This document shows positions 1 to 6,144 of a DNA stretch of 9,435 bases, in pieces; the stretch's first letter is position 1, and each line of letters begins with the position of its first letter. The notes beneath the pieces were generated by a model. It had not been told where the DNA came from. It did no database searches and was given only the letters and a program-made list of their open reading frames with translations. Made by a program: the position numbers and the translations under genes. Source of the DNA: Flemingiibacterium sp045600005 (GTDB lineage: Bacteria > Bacillota > Clostridia > Oscillospirales > CAG-272); the NCBI GenBank assembly GCA_045600005.1, contig JAZRXB010000036.1, forward strand, positions 1-9,435. Direction: 5' to 3'.

Positions 1-20
1 TAAATTCGATAAGATCCGAA

Positions 21-61
21 GAAAAATAAAACAGAATACCTTGTATTCGGTTTTATTTTTC
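21..61 (-). terminator. Long hairpin terminator after the nucleotidyltransferase
   Basis: The arms at 21-39 and 43-61 pair over 19 positions with a single mismatch (A33 against G49) and a three-base loop at 40-42. The inner part is GAATAC/GTATTC and the outer part is GAAAAATAAAAC/GTTTTATTTTTC. Read on the minus strand the 3' arm ends in a T-rich run, and the hairpin begins five bases after the nucleotidyltransferase stop codon, as expected for a Rho-independent terminator. The A-rich 5' arm means the plus-strand transcript would also end in a T-rich run, so it may work in both directions. Confidence 0.75.
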
Positions 62-65
62 ATCC

Positions 66-806
66 TTATGAATTTACAGTGATACCCTTGTATTCATTTT
101 TGATCTTCGTATAGCTTTCAATATTGCCGACGTCGTAGCGGCTGCCGGGCATTTCCATTGCGTGGACCGGCGATTTTTCCGCGTGCCACGCGGTGAACGA
201 GCCGGGCGCGTCCGGGCCGCAGCCGTCCGCGATGGCGTCGCCGAGCTTTTTGCCGTCCTCTCTCGTGTAGAAGTAGAACGGCGGGCAGCACCACTGCGTC
301 TTCGGAACGGCGGGCTTTTCCTCCATGCCGGTCACAAGGTCGCCGTCCAGCTCGAGCACGCCGCGCTTCGGGAGAGTTTCCTTTTTCGGCTCCCAGTAGC
401 GCATGACGCAGGAGGTCTTCTTTTCAAGGCAGTACGCGAGGAATTTCGTCAGGCTGAAATCCAGCACGTTGTCGCCTGCCAGCACCATCATGTCGTCGTC
501 GATCCCCAGCTTTTCGATGGCGAAGCGGACGTCGCAGACCGCGCCCAGACGGGTCTCGTTGGTGCTGGTCCCGTCGTCGACGACGGTGATCTTCTGTTTC
601 TTTTCCGCCGCCCATTTTTCAAAATGTCCGGCGAACTTATGGTTCGAGATGACGATGTATTCATCGATCTTCCCCGCCGTGTCAAGGTCGTCGACCAGCC
701 AGTCCAGAATGGTCTTGCCGCCCACGTCGAGCAGAGGCTTCGGGAAGTTTTCGGTCAGCGGATACAGGCGCGTTGCGTAGCCTGCCGCCAGAATCAGACA
801 TTTCAT
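66..806 (-). CDS. Sugar-1-phosphate nucleotidyltransferase (substrate not fixed)
   Basis: This 246-residue protein is a complete member of the NTP-transferase (RmlA/GlmU N-terminal type) fold, which joins a sugar 1-phosphate to an NTP and releases pyrophosphate in the cytoplasm. The nucleotide-binding signature runs from residue 6 to 26 and includes TRLYPLTENFPKPL; GDN at 111-113 supplies the first metal-binding Asp (D112), EEKP lies at 162-165, and YDVGN at 224-228 supplies the second Asp (D225). It is shorter than RmlA (about 290 residues) and lacks the RmlA form of the signature, so it should not be called rmlA; it resembles the MurU/HddC-like short nucleotidyltransferases that often accompany sugar kinases. 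The start has an SD-like CAGGA seven bases upstream. It lies downstream of the GHMP kinase, which would supply a sugar 1-phosphate. Function class is confident; NTP and sugar are not. Confidence 0.88.
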   Translation of the reverse strand: MKCLILAAGYATRLYPLTENFPKPLLDVGGKTILDWLVDDLDTAGKIDEYIVISNHKFAGHFEKWAAEKKQKITVVDDGTSTNETRLGAVCDVRFAIEKLGIDDDMMVLAGDNVLDFSLTKFLAYCLEKKTSCVMRYWEPKKETLPKRGVLELDGDLVTGMEEKPAVPKTQWCCPPFYFYTREDGKKLGDAIADGCGPDAPGSFTAWHAEKSPVHAMEMPGSRYDVGNIESYTKIKNEYKGITVNS

Positions 807-813
807 ATCGTTT

Positions 814-830
814 TCCTGCCTATTATTATA
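814..830 (-). promoter_or_regulatory. Possible -10 element and ribosome binding site for the nucleotidyltransferase
   Basis: On the minus strand a perfect TATAAT lies at 825-830 and AGGA at 814-817, seven bases before the ATG. No good -35 hexamer is seen at the right distance; that region falls inside the palindrome at 836-862. The -10 straddles the left boundary of the inferred insertion element, so the element may have created it. Further TATAAT hexamers on the same strand at 1004-1009 and 1048-1053 also lack clear -35 partners. Confidence 0.35.
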
Positions 831-1052
831 TTAGTCGATTGTAAAACTGCGTTTTACAATCGGTACTCGCGCTTATCACCGCAGACTAAAATTTATTTTT
901 GTCTGCCGACAAAACTTTGTTTTGTCGGCTCTCCCCATGTCGGCGCGAGGGCTCGCCTTAGAGGTGTTTTTATGTCGGCAAAGCCGACATAAAACCGGAT
1001 TTTATTATAACGTTTGTCATCTTAAAGCATGAAACAATCGGCTAATTATTAT
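824..1052. mobile_element. MITE-like noncoding element with terminal inverted repeats
   Basis: The gap between kinase and nucleotidyltransferase holds no credible gene. Its core, 830-1046 (217 bases), is bounded by inverted repeats of 13 bases that match at 12 positions: ATTAGTCGATTGT at 830-842 and ACAATCGGCTAAT at 1034-1046. Directly outside, TATTAT occurs at 824-829 and again at 1047-1052 in direct orientation, a candidate target-site duplication, although the AT-rich sequence makes a chance match possible. The interior is packed with hairpins and repeats of GTCGGC/GCCGAC. Taking out the element and one duplication leaves about 56 bases between the flanking genes, an ordinary within-operon spacing. 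Insertion is inferred from this layout; no transposase is present. Confidence 0.55.
836..994. repeat. Cluster of four strong hairpins inside the element
   Basis: There are four palindromes in 160 bases. Arms 836-847 and 851-862 pair perfectly (CGATTGTAAAAC, loop TGC). Arms 881-891 and 896-906 pair with one mismatch (GCAGACTAAAA, loop TTTA). Arms 905-915 and 919-929 pair perfectly (GCCGACAAAAC, loop TTT). Arms 968-979 and 983-994 pair perfectly (TTTTATGTCGGC, loop AAA). ATGTCGGC also occurs at 937-944 and 972-979, and GCGAG/CTCGC at 945-956 can form a further short stem. None has a convincing T-run 3' of the stem on the minus strand, so simple termination is not the obvious role; they fit a REP/MITE-type repeat better. 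Confidence 0.8.
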
Positions 1053-1085
1053 ATTTCAGACTTCCTCAGAAAATCCGCCGTGTCC

Positions 1086-2495
1086 TCAGAGCTTTACGCC
1101 GTCTGCGCTGTGACAGATGTGCGCCGAATACTTCCCTTCGAGCTGAGGGAAGGCTTTTAAGTATTCGCGTTCGACCTTTTCGAGAATGCTCTCCTCATAC
1201 GCCGGGTCAATGAGCGCCATGCAGCAGCCCTTGAAGCCCGCGCCGGAGAAGCGTCCGCCGTAGATGCCTTCGGTCCCGGTCATGATCTCATAAAGCCTGA
1301 TCAGCTCGGGCGAGCCGGTCTCGTAATTATGGATGGACGACCATCCGCTCTCGAACGACAGCTTTCCGAACGTCTCGATGTCGCCGCGCCGCCATGCTTC
1401 GGCGCCCGCTTCGACCCGCTTATACTCGGTGTACCAGTGTTCCGCGCGTTTTCTCCAGTTTTCGGGCAGACGGTCCCGATACTGTTCATAGACCTCATAC
1501 GGCACGTCCCGCAGGCAGGTCTCCTCGAATTTCCCGTACTCCATGCCGGAGAACGCTTTGAGGGCGTAGGCGGCGGAGCGGCACTCGTCCACGCGCATAT
1601 TGAACTTGGAGGACGCAAGGCTGCGTTCAAGTCCCGAGAAGAAGATGGCGATCTCATACGGCTTCATGCCCGGCGCGGTCGGGATCAGCTCATAGCTGTC
1701 ATCCTTCGTATCGAGGTACAGCAGCTGATTTTTCCGGCAGTAGACCTCGCAGGACTGGTCGAGCTTGCCGCAGGACACGCCGACGTATTGATTCTCCGCT
1801 TCCTTGGAGATGGTGATCATCTCGGCAGGCGTCAGGCGGATGTTGTTCAGCGCCGAAAGCGCCGACAGGAACGTGATAATGACGGACGCCGAGGAGGACA
1901 GACCGCCGATGGGCAGCTCGCCGTCGATCACGGCGCAGAGTCCGATCCGAAGCGGATAGCGTCTTTCCAGCGCGATGGTCGCGCCGCGCAGGTGGTCAGC
2001 CCAGTCGTTCTGTTTGGTCTCCGGGACCTCCGAGACGTGCCACTGGGCGCGTTTGGGGAACTGGAGCGACGAGATCTCGACCACGCCGTTCATCTTCGGT
2101 CCGTAGGCGATATAGATCCCCTTATCGATCGCAAAGCCGGTGATCCTGCCGAGCTGGTGGTCCGAATGCGCTCCCAGCGGGCAGATCCGGTAGGGTGTGA
2201 ACGCGATGCTCTGCGGGGGCTTCTGGTAGGTTTCGATGAACACGTCGTTCACCCGGCGCGCGGCGTCGCTCGGCGTATAGCGGACGGTCGTTCCGACCGA
2301 CTGCGCATCTTTTTTTTCTTCTTCCGCAGCTGTTCTGGTCCGTCCGTCCGGCGGCAGCTCGAGGTTATCCGGGATCAGCCACAGCTTCCCCTCTTTTTTC
2401 GCGCCGATCAGTCTGCCCTGACGGCAGAGCTGCGTGACGCGCCGCTCCTCGATCCCCCACCTGACGGCGGTTTCATGAACGTTCAGATAATTCAT
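1086..2495 (-). CDS. HTH domain fused to a galacturonokinase-like GHMP sugar kinase
   Basis: The 469-residue protein has two parts. Residues 1-50 form an excisionase/MerR-type helix-turn-helix (ETAVRWGIEERRVTQLCRQG, then GKLWLIP), followed by a charged linker (about 51-80). The rest is a GHMP kinase that phosphorylates a sugar with ATP: PYRICPLGAHSDH at 101-113 (sugar-binding motif), PIGGLSSSASV at 195-205 (phosphate-binding loop), CGKLDQSC at 242-249 with D246 as the expected catalytic base, and GGRFSGAGFKGCC at 413-425. True galactokinases have GEHTDY in the first motif; the Glu is Ala here. As I remember it, plant galacturonokinase reads PYRICPLGAHIDHQ and shares the KRAEHY and RFSGAGF.GCC segments, so a uronic-acid or related C1 kinase is more likely than galactokinase, the usual automatic label. 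The ATG follows AAGGAG by 11 bases. The fused DNA-binding domain hints at self-regulation (inference). Confidence 0.85.
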   Translation of the reverse strand: MNYLNVHETAVRWGIEERRVTQLCRQGRLIGAKKEGKLWLIPDNLELPPDGRTRTAAEEEKKDAQSVGTTVRYTPSDAARRVNDVFIETYQKPPQSIAFTPYRICPLGAHSDHQLGRITGFAIDKGIYIAYGPKMNGVVEISSLQFPKRAQWHVSEVPETKQNDWADHLRGATIALERRYPLRIGLCAVIDGELPIGGLSSSASVIITFLSALSALNNIRLTPAEMITISKEAENQYVGVSCGKLDQSCEVYCRKNQLLYLDTKDDSYELIPTAPGMKPYEIAIFFSGLERSLASSKFNMRVDECRSAAYALKAFSGMEYGKFEETCLRDVPYEVYEQYRDRLPENWRKRAEHWYTEYKRVEAGAEAWRRGDIETFGKLSFESGWSSIHNYETGSPELIRLYEIMTGTEGIYGGRFSGAGFKGCCMALIDPAYEESILEKVEREYLKAFPQLEGKYSAHICHSADGVKL

Positions 2496-2506
2496 CTGAT
2501 CAAAAT

Positions 2507-2571
2507 CTCCTTACTATTTAGTCAACCGTCCAGTATTATACCACGTTTTTCAGGATATGTCAAGATATATC
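2507..2571 (-). promoter_or_regulatory. Consensus sigma-A promoter and leader of the kinase gene
   Basis: On the minus strand TTGACA (2558-2563) is separated by exactly 17 bases from TATAAT (2535-2540), and the -10 is preceded by TGG, giving an extended -10. Transcription would start near 2528, leaving a leader of about 33 bases that carries AAGGAG at 2507-2512. The self-complementary GATATATC at 2564-2571 touches the upstream edge of the -35 and is a candidate operator. The kinase can therefore be expressed independently of the transporter genes upstream. Confidence 0.85.
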
Positions 2572-2611
2572 ATGCTATTTCGAGATATTTGTCACTGTGC
2601 ATTCTGCACGA

Positions 2612-2923
2612 TCAGAATCTTTCCTTGATCATATCTTTTGACGACTCGTCGACCTTCTTCTTTTTGTCGAGCTTCATGGAGCTTTCGCCGGAGAGATACA
2701 TCGCAAGAAGTCCGAGCAGAACGAAGCATCCCGCCGCAAGGATCAGATCGTGCAGCGCCGTTTTATATAAAAACGTGCAGATCGCCGCCGCCGTTTCCCC
2801 GCCGATCACCAGCGCCGCGAGATAGCCGATCACCGTCGCGCCGCCGGCAAACAGGCAGAATGCGATGCCGTAACCGTAAATCGTTTTCAGAATGTCCGAT
2901 ATTTTCTTCATTACTTTTTTCAT
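2612..2923 (-). CDS. Small two-segment membrane protein paired with DctM-like permease (copy A)
   Basis: The protein has 103 residues with a basic N-terminus, a hydrophobic segment at about 16-40, a conserved GGETAAAICTFLYKT (41-55), a second hydrophobic segment at about 58-78 and a Lys/Asp-rich cytoplasmic-looking tail. It is a paralogue of the 101-residue protein at 4408-4713, sharing the pattern GGETAxAxCTxxYKT. Its start has AAGGAG overlapping the stop codon of the permease gene upstream, so the two are probably translationally coupled. By position it would be the small subunit of a TRAP-type carrier, but DctQ subunits usually have about 160 residues and four helices; this one is about half that and comes after, not before, the large-subunit gene. 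It could be a reduced DctQ or an unrelated accessory protein. I do not recognise a named family. Confidence 0.82.
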   Translation of the reverse strand: MKKVMKKISDILKTIYGYGIAFCLFAGGATVIGYLAALVIGGETAAAICTFLYKTALHDLILAAGCFVLLGLLAMYLSGESSMKLDKKKKVDESSKDMIKERF

Positions 2924-2932
2924 ATGATCTCC

Positions 2933-4291
2933 TTACAGTCCGAATACGGGCAGCCAGCCCATCAGGATCACGATCTGTAAAATAAACTGCGCCGCGACCC
3001 ACCACAGGTCGTTCCGCACCGTCTTTCCGAAATCCGACTCCGCGATCCCCATTCCGGCGTACATACACAGCGCAAACGGGGGCGTGATGTTGCCCATCGC
3101 GCCGCATATGCAGGGCAGCATCGCCGCCGCGAGCAGCGGATCCATCCCGACCGCCGCCATCACCGTGATGAAAAGCGGTCCGAACATGACCGTCAGCGAC
3201 GAACCCGGGATGACCATGCCGAGGAAACAGGTCAGCAGCGAGATCGCAGCCGCCATGCCGAGCTGATTCAGGCTTAACCCCATGATGAAGCTCTCCAGCT
3301 CCTCCGCCGCGCCCGCGTCGTCGAACAGCGAACCGATGATATACCCGAAAATGACGGTCGAGACGGTCGGGACCAGTCCCTTTATGCTCTTCGTTAAGGT
3401 TTCCGAGACCGCTTTGAAGCTCCTGATCTCTTTATTTTCCGAGATCATGACCGCGTAGAACGAAGCCAGACCCGCCGTGAACAATAGGATCGAGCTTGAC
3501 AGATATTTTGCGCCCGACGCGCCCAGTCTTGCCGTGAAAAATCCGGCGTTCAGCACGGAATCCAGCACAAACGGCAGAAGAATGATGACCGGGAGCAGAA
3601 GACCTTTCCAGCCTTTCTTTATCACCGTCCGGAGGTCCGGGATGTCTTCCTTCGCCATCGGGCTGACATGACTGACCTTGCAGAAAAGGAAAACCATCAG
3701 CATACGTTCAAAAATGAACCAGAAGGACAGTCCCCACATGACCATCCAGAACTGTCCGGTCGTCACATCCGAATCGGGGTAGAGCGCCGCATAAGCGCCC
3801 AGCGCGCCGATGATGTTCGACGACGGCGGGATCATGTTGCCGAGACAGCTCGACGCGCCCTGAATGTTGGCGGCAAGCTCGGCGGGATACCCCGATTTCT
3901 TCATCGCGGGGATGGTGATGGTTCCGACCGCCATGACGTTGCCGGGACCGGAGCCGGAGAACGCGCCCATGAACGCACTGGCGATGACAGCCGCATATCC
4001 CGCGCCGCCGGTGATCCGTCCGAACAGCGCCAGAATGCAGGCGATGCAGTCGTCTAAGATCCCCGTCGCCTTGAGGATCTGCGACATGGCGACGAACACG
4101 ATCATGGAGAACACAAGGCTGGAATTCATTCCGTCATAGATGTAATCGAACACGTTCCCCCACTTTCCCGTGACGGTGAGCAGGACGATCAGGCTGACAA
4201 GCACGCCCTCGTAGATCGGTCTCTTGAAAAGGATGAACCAGAGCCCGATCACGCCGAGCATGATAAGAAGATAAAGAACTGCAGATGGCAT
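2933..4291 (-). CDS. DctM-like TRAP-type transporter large permease (copy A)
   Basis: This is a 452-residue, very hydrophobic protein with roughly 11-12 membrane segments, the usual size for a TRAP large subunit (DctM, ion-transporter superfamily), which moves organic acids with sodium or protons. It shows the two-fold signature of the family: SGSGPGNVM at 112-120 with AMKKSGYPAELAA following and LGNMIPPSSNI at 150-160 in the first half; LGMVIPGSSL at 357-366 and ITPPFALCMYAGMGIAESD at 402-420 in the second. Residues 91-166 match 59 of 76 positions with copy B at 4726-6123. It has an AAAGG ribosome site nine bases before its ATG and its own candidate promoter at 4338-4346. No DctP solute-binding gene is in the window; TRAP carriers normally need one, so it may be encoded elsewhere or the system may work without it. 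The substrate is unknown; uronic acids are a reasonable guess from the neighbouring kinase. Confidence 0.87.
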   Translation of the reverse strand: MPSAVLYLLIMLGVIGLWFILFKRPIYEGVLVSLIVLLTVTGKWGNVFDYIYDGMNSSLVFSMIVFVAMSQILKATGILDDCIACILALFGRITGGAGYAAVIASAFMGAFSGSGPGNVMAVGTITIPAMKKSGYPAELAANIQGASSCLGNMIPPSSNIIGALGAYAALYPDSDVTTGQFWMVMWGLSFWFIFERMLMVFLFCKVSHVSPMAKEDIPDLRTVIKKGWKGLLLPVIILLPFVLDSVLNAGFFTARLGASGAKYLSSSILLFTAGLASFYAVMISENKEIRSFKAVSETLTKSIKGLVPTVSTVIFGYIIGSLFDDAGAAEELESFIMGLSLNQLGMAAAISLLTCFLGMVIPGSSLTVMFGPLFITVMAAVGMDPLLAAAMLPCICGAMGNITPPFALCMYAGMGIAESDFGKTVRNDLWWVAAQFILQIVILMGWLPVFGL

Positions 4292-4337
4292 GATGGTTTG
4301 ACCTTTCTTAATTCATTATGATTTCTATAATCTTTTC

Positions 4338-4346
4338 ATTATAGCA
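4338..4346 (-). promoter_or_regulatory. Extended -10 promoter before permease copy A
   Basis: The minus strand reads TGCTATAAT here, a perfect extended -10 (TGn plus TATAAT). No good -35 is seen at 17 bases, which extended -10 promoters can tolerate. It lies 46 bases before the permease ATG and just downstream of the hairpin at 4353-4395, so permease copy A and its small partner could be transcribed separately from copy B. Confidence 0.55.
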
Positions 4347-4352
4347 TTTTCC

Positions 4353-4395
4353 CATGAATGGGGTCTCCCGCCATGCGGCGGAAAACCCCTTCATG
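4353..4395 (-). repeat. Intergenic two-tier hairpin between the transporter modules
   Basis: Outer arms 4353-4364 (CATGAATGGGGT) and 4385-4395 pair over 11 positions with one bulged base, and a second stem CCGCC/GGCGG (4368-4372 with 4377-4381) sits inside with an ATGC loop. It starts 12 bases after the stop of the small protein copy B. There is no T-run after either arm, so it is not a standard Rho-independent terminator; partial termination, mRNA end protection or processing between modules are possible. Confidence 0.6.
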
Positions 4396-4407
4396 AAAAG
4401 GCAGGGC

Positions 4408-4713
4408 TTATTCGGCTTTCTTCTTTTTGTTTTTCCAGTATCTGATCGGATTCACCCAATTTGCGTCGCCGTTCAGGTAGATCTTCAGGAACGTGACCAG
4501 CGTCGTGATGGTGCCGAGCTTGATCAGAAAGACGTAGAACGTCTTGTAGATCCATGTACACATGGCAGTCGCCGTCTCGCCGCCGACAATGAACGCGGCT
4601 GCGTAGCCGAGGAAGCCGAGAGCGCCTCCGAACAGGCAGATGAAGAACGAAATACCGATCAGAACGTCCAGCACGGACGCGATCTTATGACAGACTTTCT
4701 TGAGGTTTTCCAT
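4408..4713 (-). CDS. Small two-segment membrane protein paired with DctM-like permease (copy B)
   Basis: The protein has 101 residues: a short basic N-terminus, a long hydrophobic segment at about 17-43, GGETATAMCTWIYKT at 44-58, a second hydrophobic segment at about 59-80 and a basic C-terminal tail ending in KNKKKKAE. It aligns with the protein at 2612-2923 over both hydrophobic segments and the shared central motif, showing that the large-plus-small pair was duplicated as a unit or that both pairs belong to a conserved two-gene family. The gene starts 12 bases after the stop of its permease, and that TAA is part of the TAAGGAGG ribosome site, suggesting coupled translation and a fixed stoichiometry. 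It is the candidate small subunit of the carrier, but too short for ordinary DctQ. Confidence 0.82.
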   Translation of the reverse strand: MENLKKVCHKIASVLDVLIGISFFICLFGGALGFLGYAAAFIVGGETATAMCTWIYKTFYVFLIKLGTITTLVTFLKIYLNGDANWVNPIRYWKNKKKKAE

Positions 4714-4725
4714 ATCGCACCCTCC

Positions 4726-6123
4726 TTAGAGACCGAGGATCGGCAGCCAGCCGAGCAGCACGATCACTTCGAGCAGATACTGCACCGCGACCCACCACAG
4801 GTCGTTGCGGATGGTTTTTCCGGGGTCGGATTCCGCGATCGACATACCGGCGTACATACCGAGCGCGAGCGGAGGCGTAATGCCGCACATGACGCCGCAG
4901 AAGCAGGGCAGCATCGCCGCGACCATGACGGGGTTGGCGCCTTCAGCGTAGAACAGGCTGATAAACAGCGTGCCGAAAATGGAAACGAGGGACGAACCGG
5001 GGATGACCATGCCCATGAAACAGGTGATCAGCGGGATGACCAGCGCCAGACCGACTCTGCCCATCCGGAGCGTTTCGAGGAACGCGCCAAGCTCGGTGGT
5101 CGCTTCGATATCGGAGAACAGCGCGCCGATCATGTAACCGAACAGGCAGGTGCCGACCGTGGTCGCAATGCCCTTCGAGCTGCCGCTCATCATTTTGATC
5201 AGGTTCGGAAGGGATACTTTCTTCTTATCCTTGAACAGCATGACGACGATGGCGAAAAACGCGGCGATGCCTGCGACAAAGAACAGCAGCGAGCTGGAAT
5301 AGTTCTTCGCGCCGGACTTGCCCAGACGGTCCACGAAGACCGCCATCTCCGGGAAGGACGTCGTATTGTTGAAGAAGAAGTCAATGATGAACGGAACCAG
5401 AATAATGACCGGGAGAAGCAGTCCCTGCCATTCCTTGCGGAAGGTTTCTCTGATGCTCGGGATCTTGTCCGGCTCCATCGGTCTGATCTTATAGTATTTA
5501 CAGAACGCGAAAACCGTCAGAAGTCTTGCGAGAATGAACCAGAGCGAGCATCCCCAGCAGACGACCCAGAACGAGCCGATCGCCATCGTGTCCTCCACGC
5601 CCTGCGCCGCCCAGAAAGCGGTCAGCGCGCCCAGCGCGGCGACGATGTTGGAGGAAGGCGGGATCATATTGCCGAGATAGCTTGAGTTGCTCTCGACGTT
5701 GGCGGCAAGCTCGGCGGGATAGCCCGATTCCTTCATGGCTTTGATCGTAATGACGCCGGTCGACATGACGTTGCCGGGACCGGAACCGGAGAGCGCGCCC
5801 ATGAAACCGGACGCCACGACAGCTGCGTAGCCCGCGCCGCCGGGCAGTCTGCCGAGCAGAGCGAGAATGAGGTTGACCGCGCCGTCGATGATCTTTGTCT
5901 TGGTCATGATCGCCGACATACAGATGAAGACGATCATCGAATAGAGCAGCGAGGTTTCAAGACCCGTCTGGATATAATCCCAGAGATGACCCCACGTACC
6001 GGTCACTGCCACCAGCACCAGCATGGAAACGCCCATGGATTCCCAGATCGGACGTTTCAGCAGGATGAACCACAGACAGATGACCGCCAGCATGATGAGA
6101 AGATACACGATCGACATTGGCAT
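4726..6123 (-). CDS. DctM-like TRAP-type transporter large permease (copy B)
   Basis: A 465-residue polytopic membrane protein, the closer of the two permeases to the LysR gene. It carries the same paired family signatures as copy A: SGSGPGNVM at 112-120, AMKESGYPAELAA after it, LGNMIPPSSNI at 150-160, then MGMVIPGSSL and ITPPLALGMYAGMSIAESD (from about 415) near the C-terminus, ending in GWLPILGL against GWLPVFGL in copy A. The central region (about 240-300) is the most divergent and slightly longer than in copy A, which may reflect a different substrate. The first ATG is chosen because AAGGAGG lies 11 bases before it; a second ATG two codons in is possible. It is the first gene of a probable operon with the small protein behind it. 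As with copy A, no solute-binding protein is visible and the substrate is not known. Confidence 0.87.
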   Translation of the reverse strand: MPMSIVYLLIMLAVICLWFILLKRPIWESMGVSMLVLVAVTGTWGHLWDYIQTGLETSLLYSMIVFICMSAIMTKTKIIDGAVNLILALLGRLPGGAGYAAVVASGFMGALSGSGPGNVMSTGVITIKAMKESGYPAELAANVESNSSYLGNMIPPSSNIVAALGALTAFWAAQGVEDTMAIGSFWVVCWGCSLWFILARLLTVFAFCKYYKIRPMEPDKIPSIRETFRKEWQGLLLPVIILVPFIIDFFFNNTTSFPEMAVFVDRLGKSGAKNYSSSLLFFVAGIAAFFAIVVMLFKDKKKVSLPNLIKMMSGSSKGIATTVGTCLFGYMIGALFSDIEATTELGAFLETLRMGRVGLALVIPLITCFMGMVIPGSSLVSIFGTLFISLFYAEGANPVMVAAMLPCFCGVMCGITPPLALGMYAGMSIAESDPGKTIRNDLWWVAVQYLLEVIVLLGWLPILGL

Positions 6124-6144
6124 AGCGTTTGAGTCCTCCTTATG

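Noticed and set aside
66..806. Calling the nucleotidyltransferase rmlA because rmlB is nearby
   Set aside because: It is about 45 residues shorter than RmlA, has a different nucleotide-binding signature and lies about 7.5 kb from rmlB beside a different sugar kinase.
162..992. Plus-strand open frame opposite the nucleotidyltransferase and the noncoding element
   Set aside because: The overlapped minus-strand protein has all catalytic motifs, and the frame runs through the hairpin cluster without recognisable protein features.
836..994. CRISPR array or riboswitch in the kinase-nucleotidyltransferase gap
   Set aside because: The repeats are palindromes of different sequence without regular spacers, and no conserved riboswitch core is recognised.
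1086..2495. Calling the kinase galK
   Set aside because: The GEHTDY galactokinase signature is altered (GAHSDH) in the way seen in galacturonokinases, so the symbol would assert an unsupported substrate.
2597..2609. Small GTGCA/TGCAC hairpin after the small protein copy A as a terminator of the transport operon
   Set aside because: The stem has only five pairs and no T-run follows on the minus strand; too weak to call.
1329..2825. Long plus-strand open frame opposite the kinase
   Set aside because: It is antisense to a protein with clear GHMP motifs, is extremely rich in Arg, Asp, His and Val, crosses the kinase promoter and matches no family; a shadow of GC-rich codons.
4354..5685. Long plus-strand open frame opposite permease copy B
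   Set aside because: Its product is an unnatural run of charged residues (RDD, ERG, EQ repeats) with no hydrophobic core, mirror of a polytopic membrane protein.
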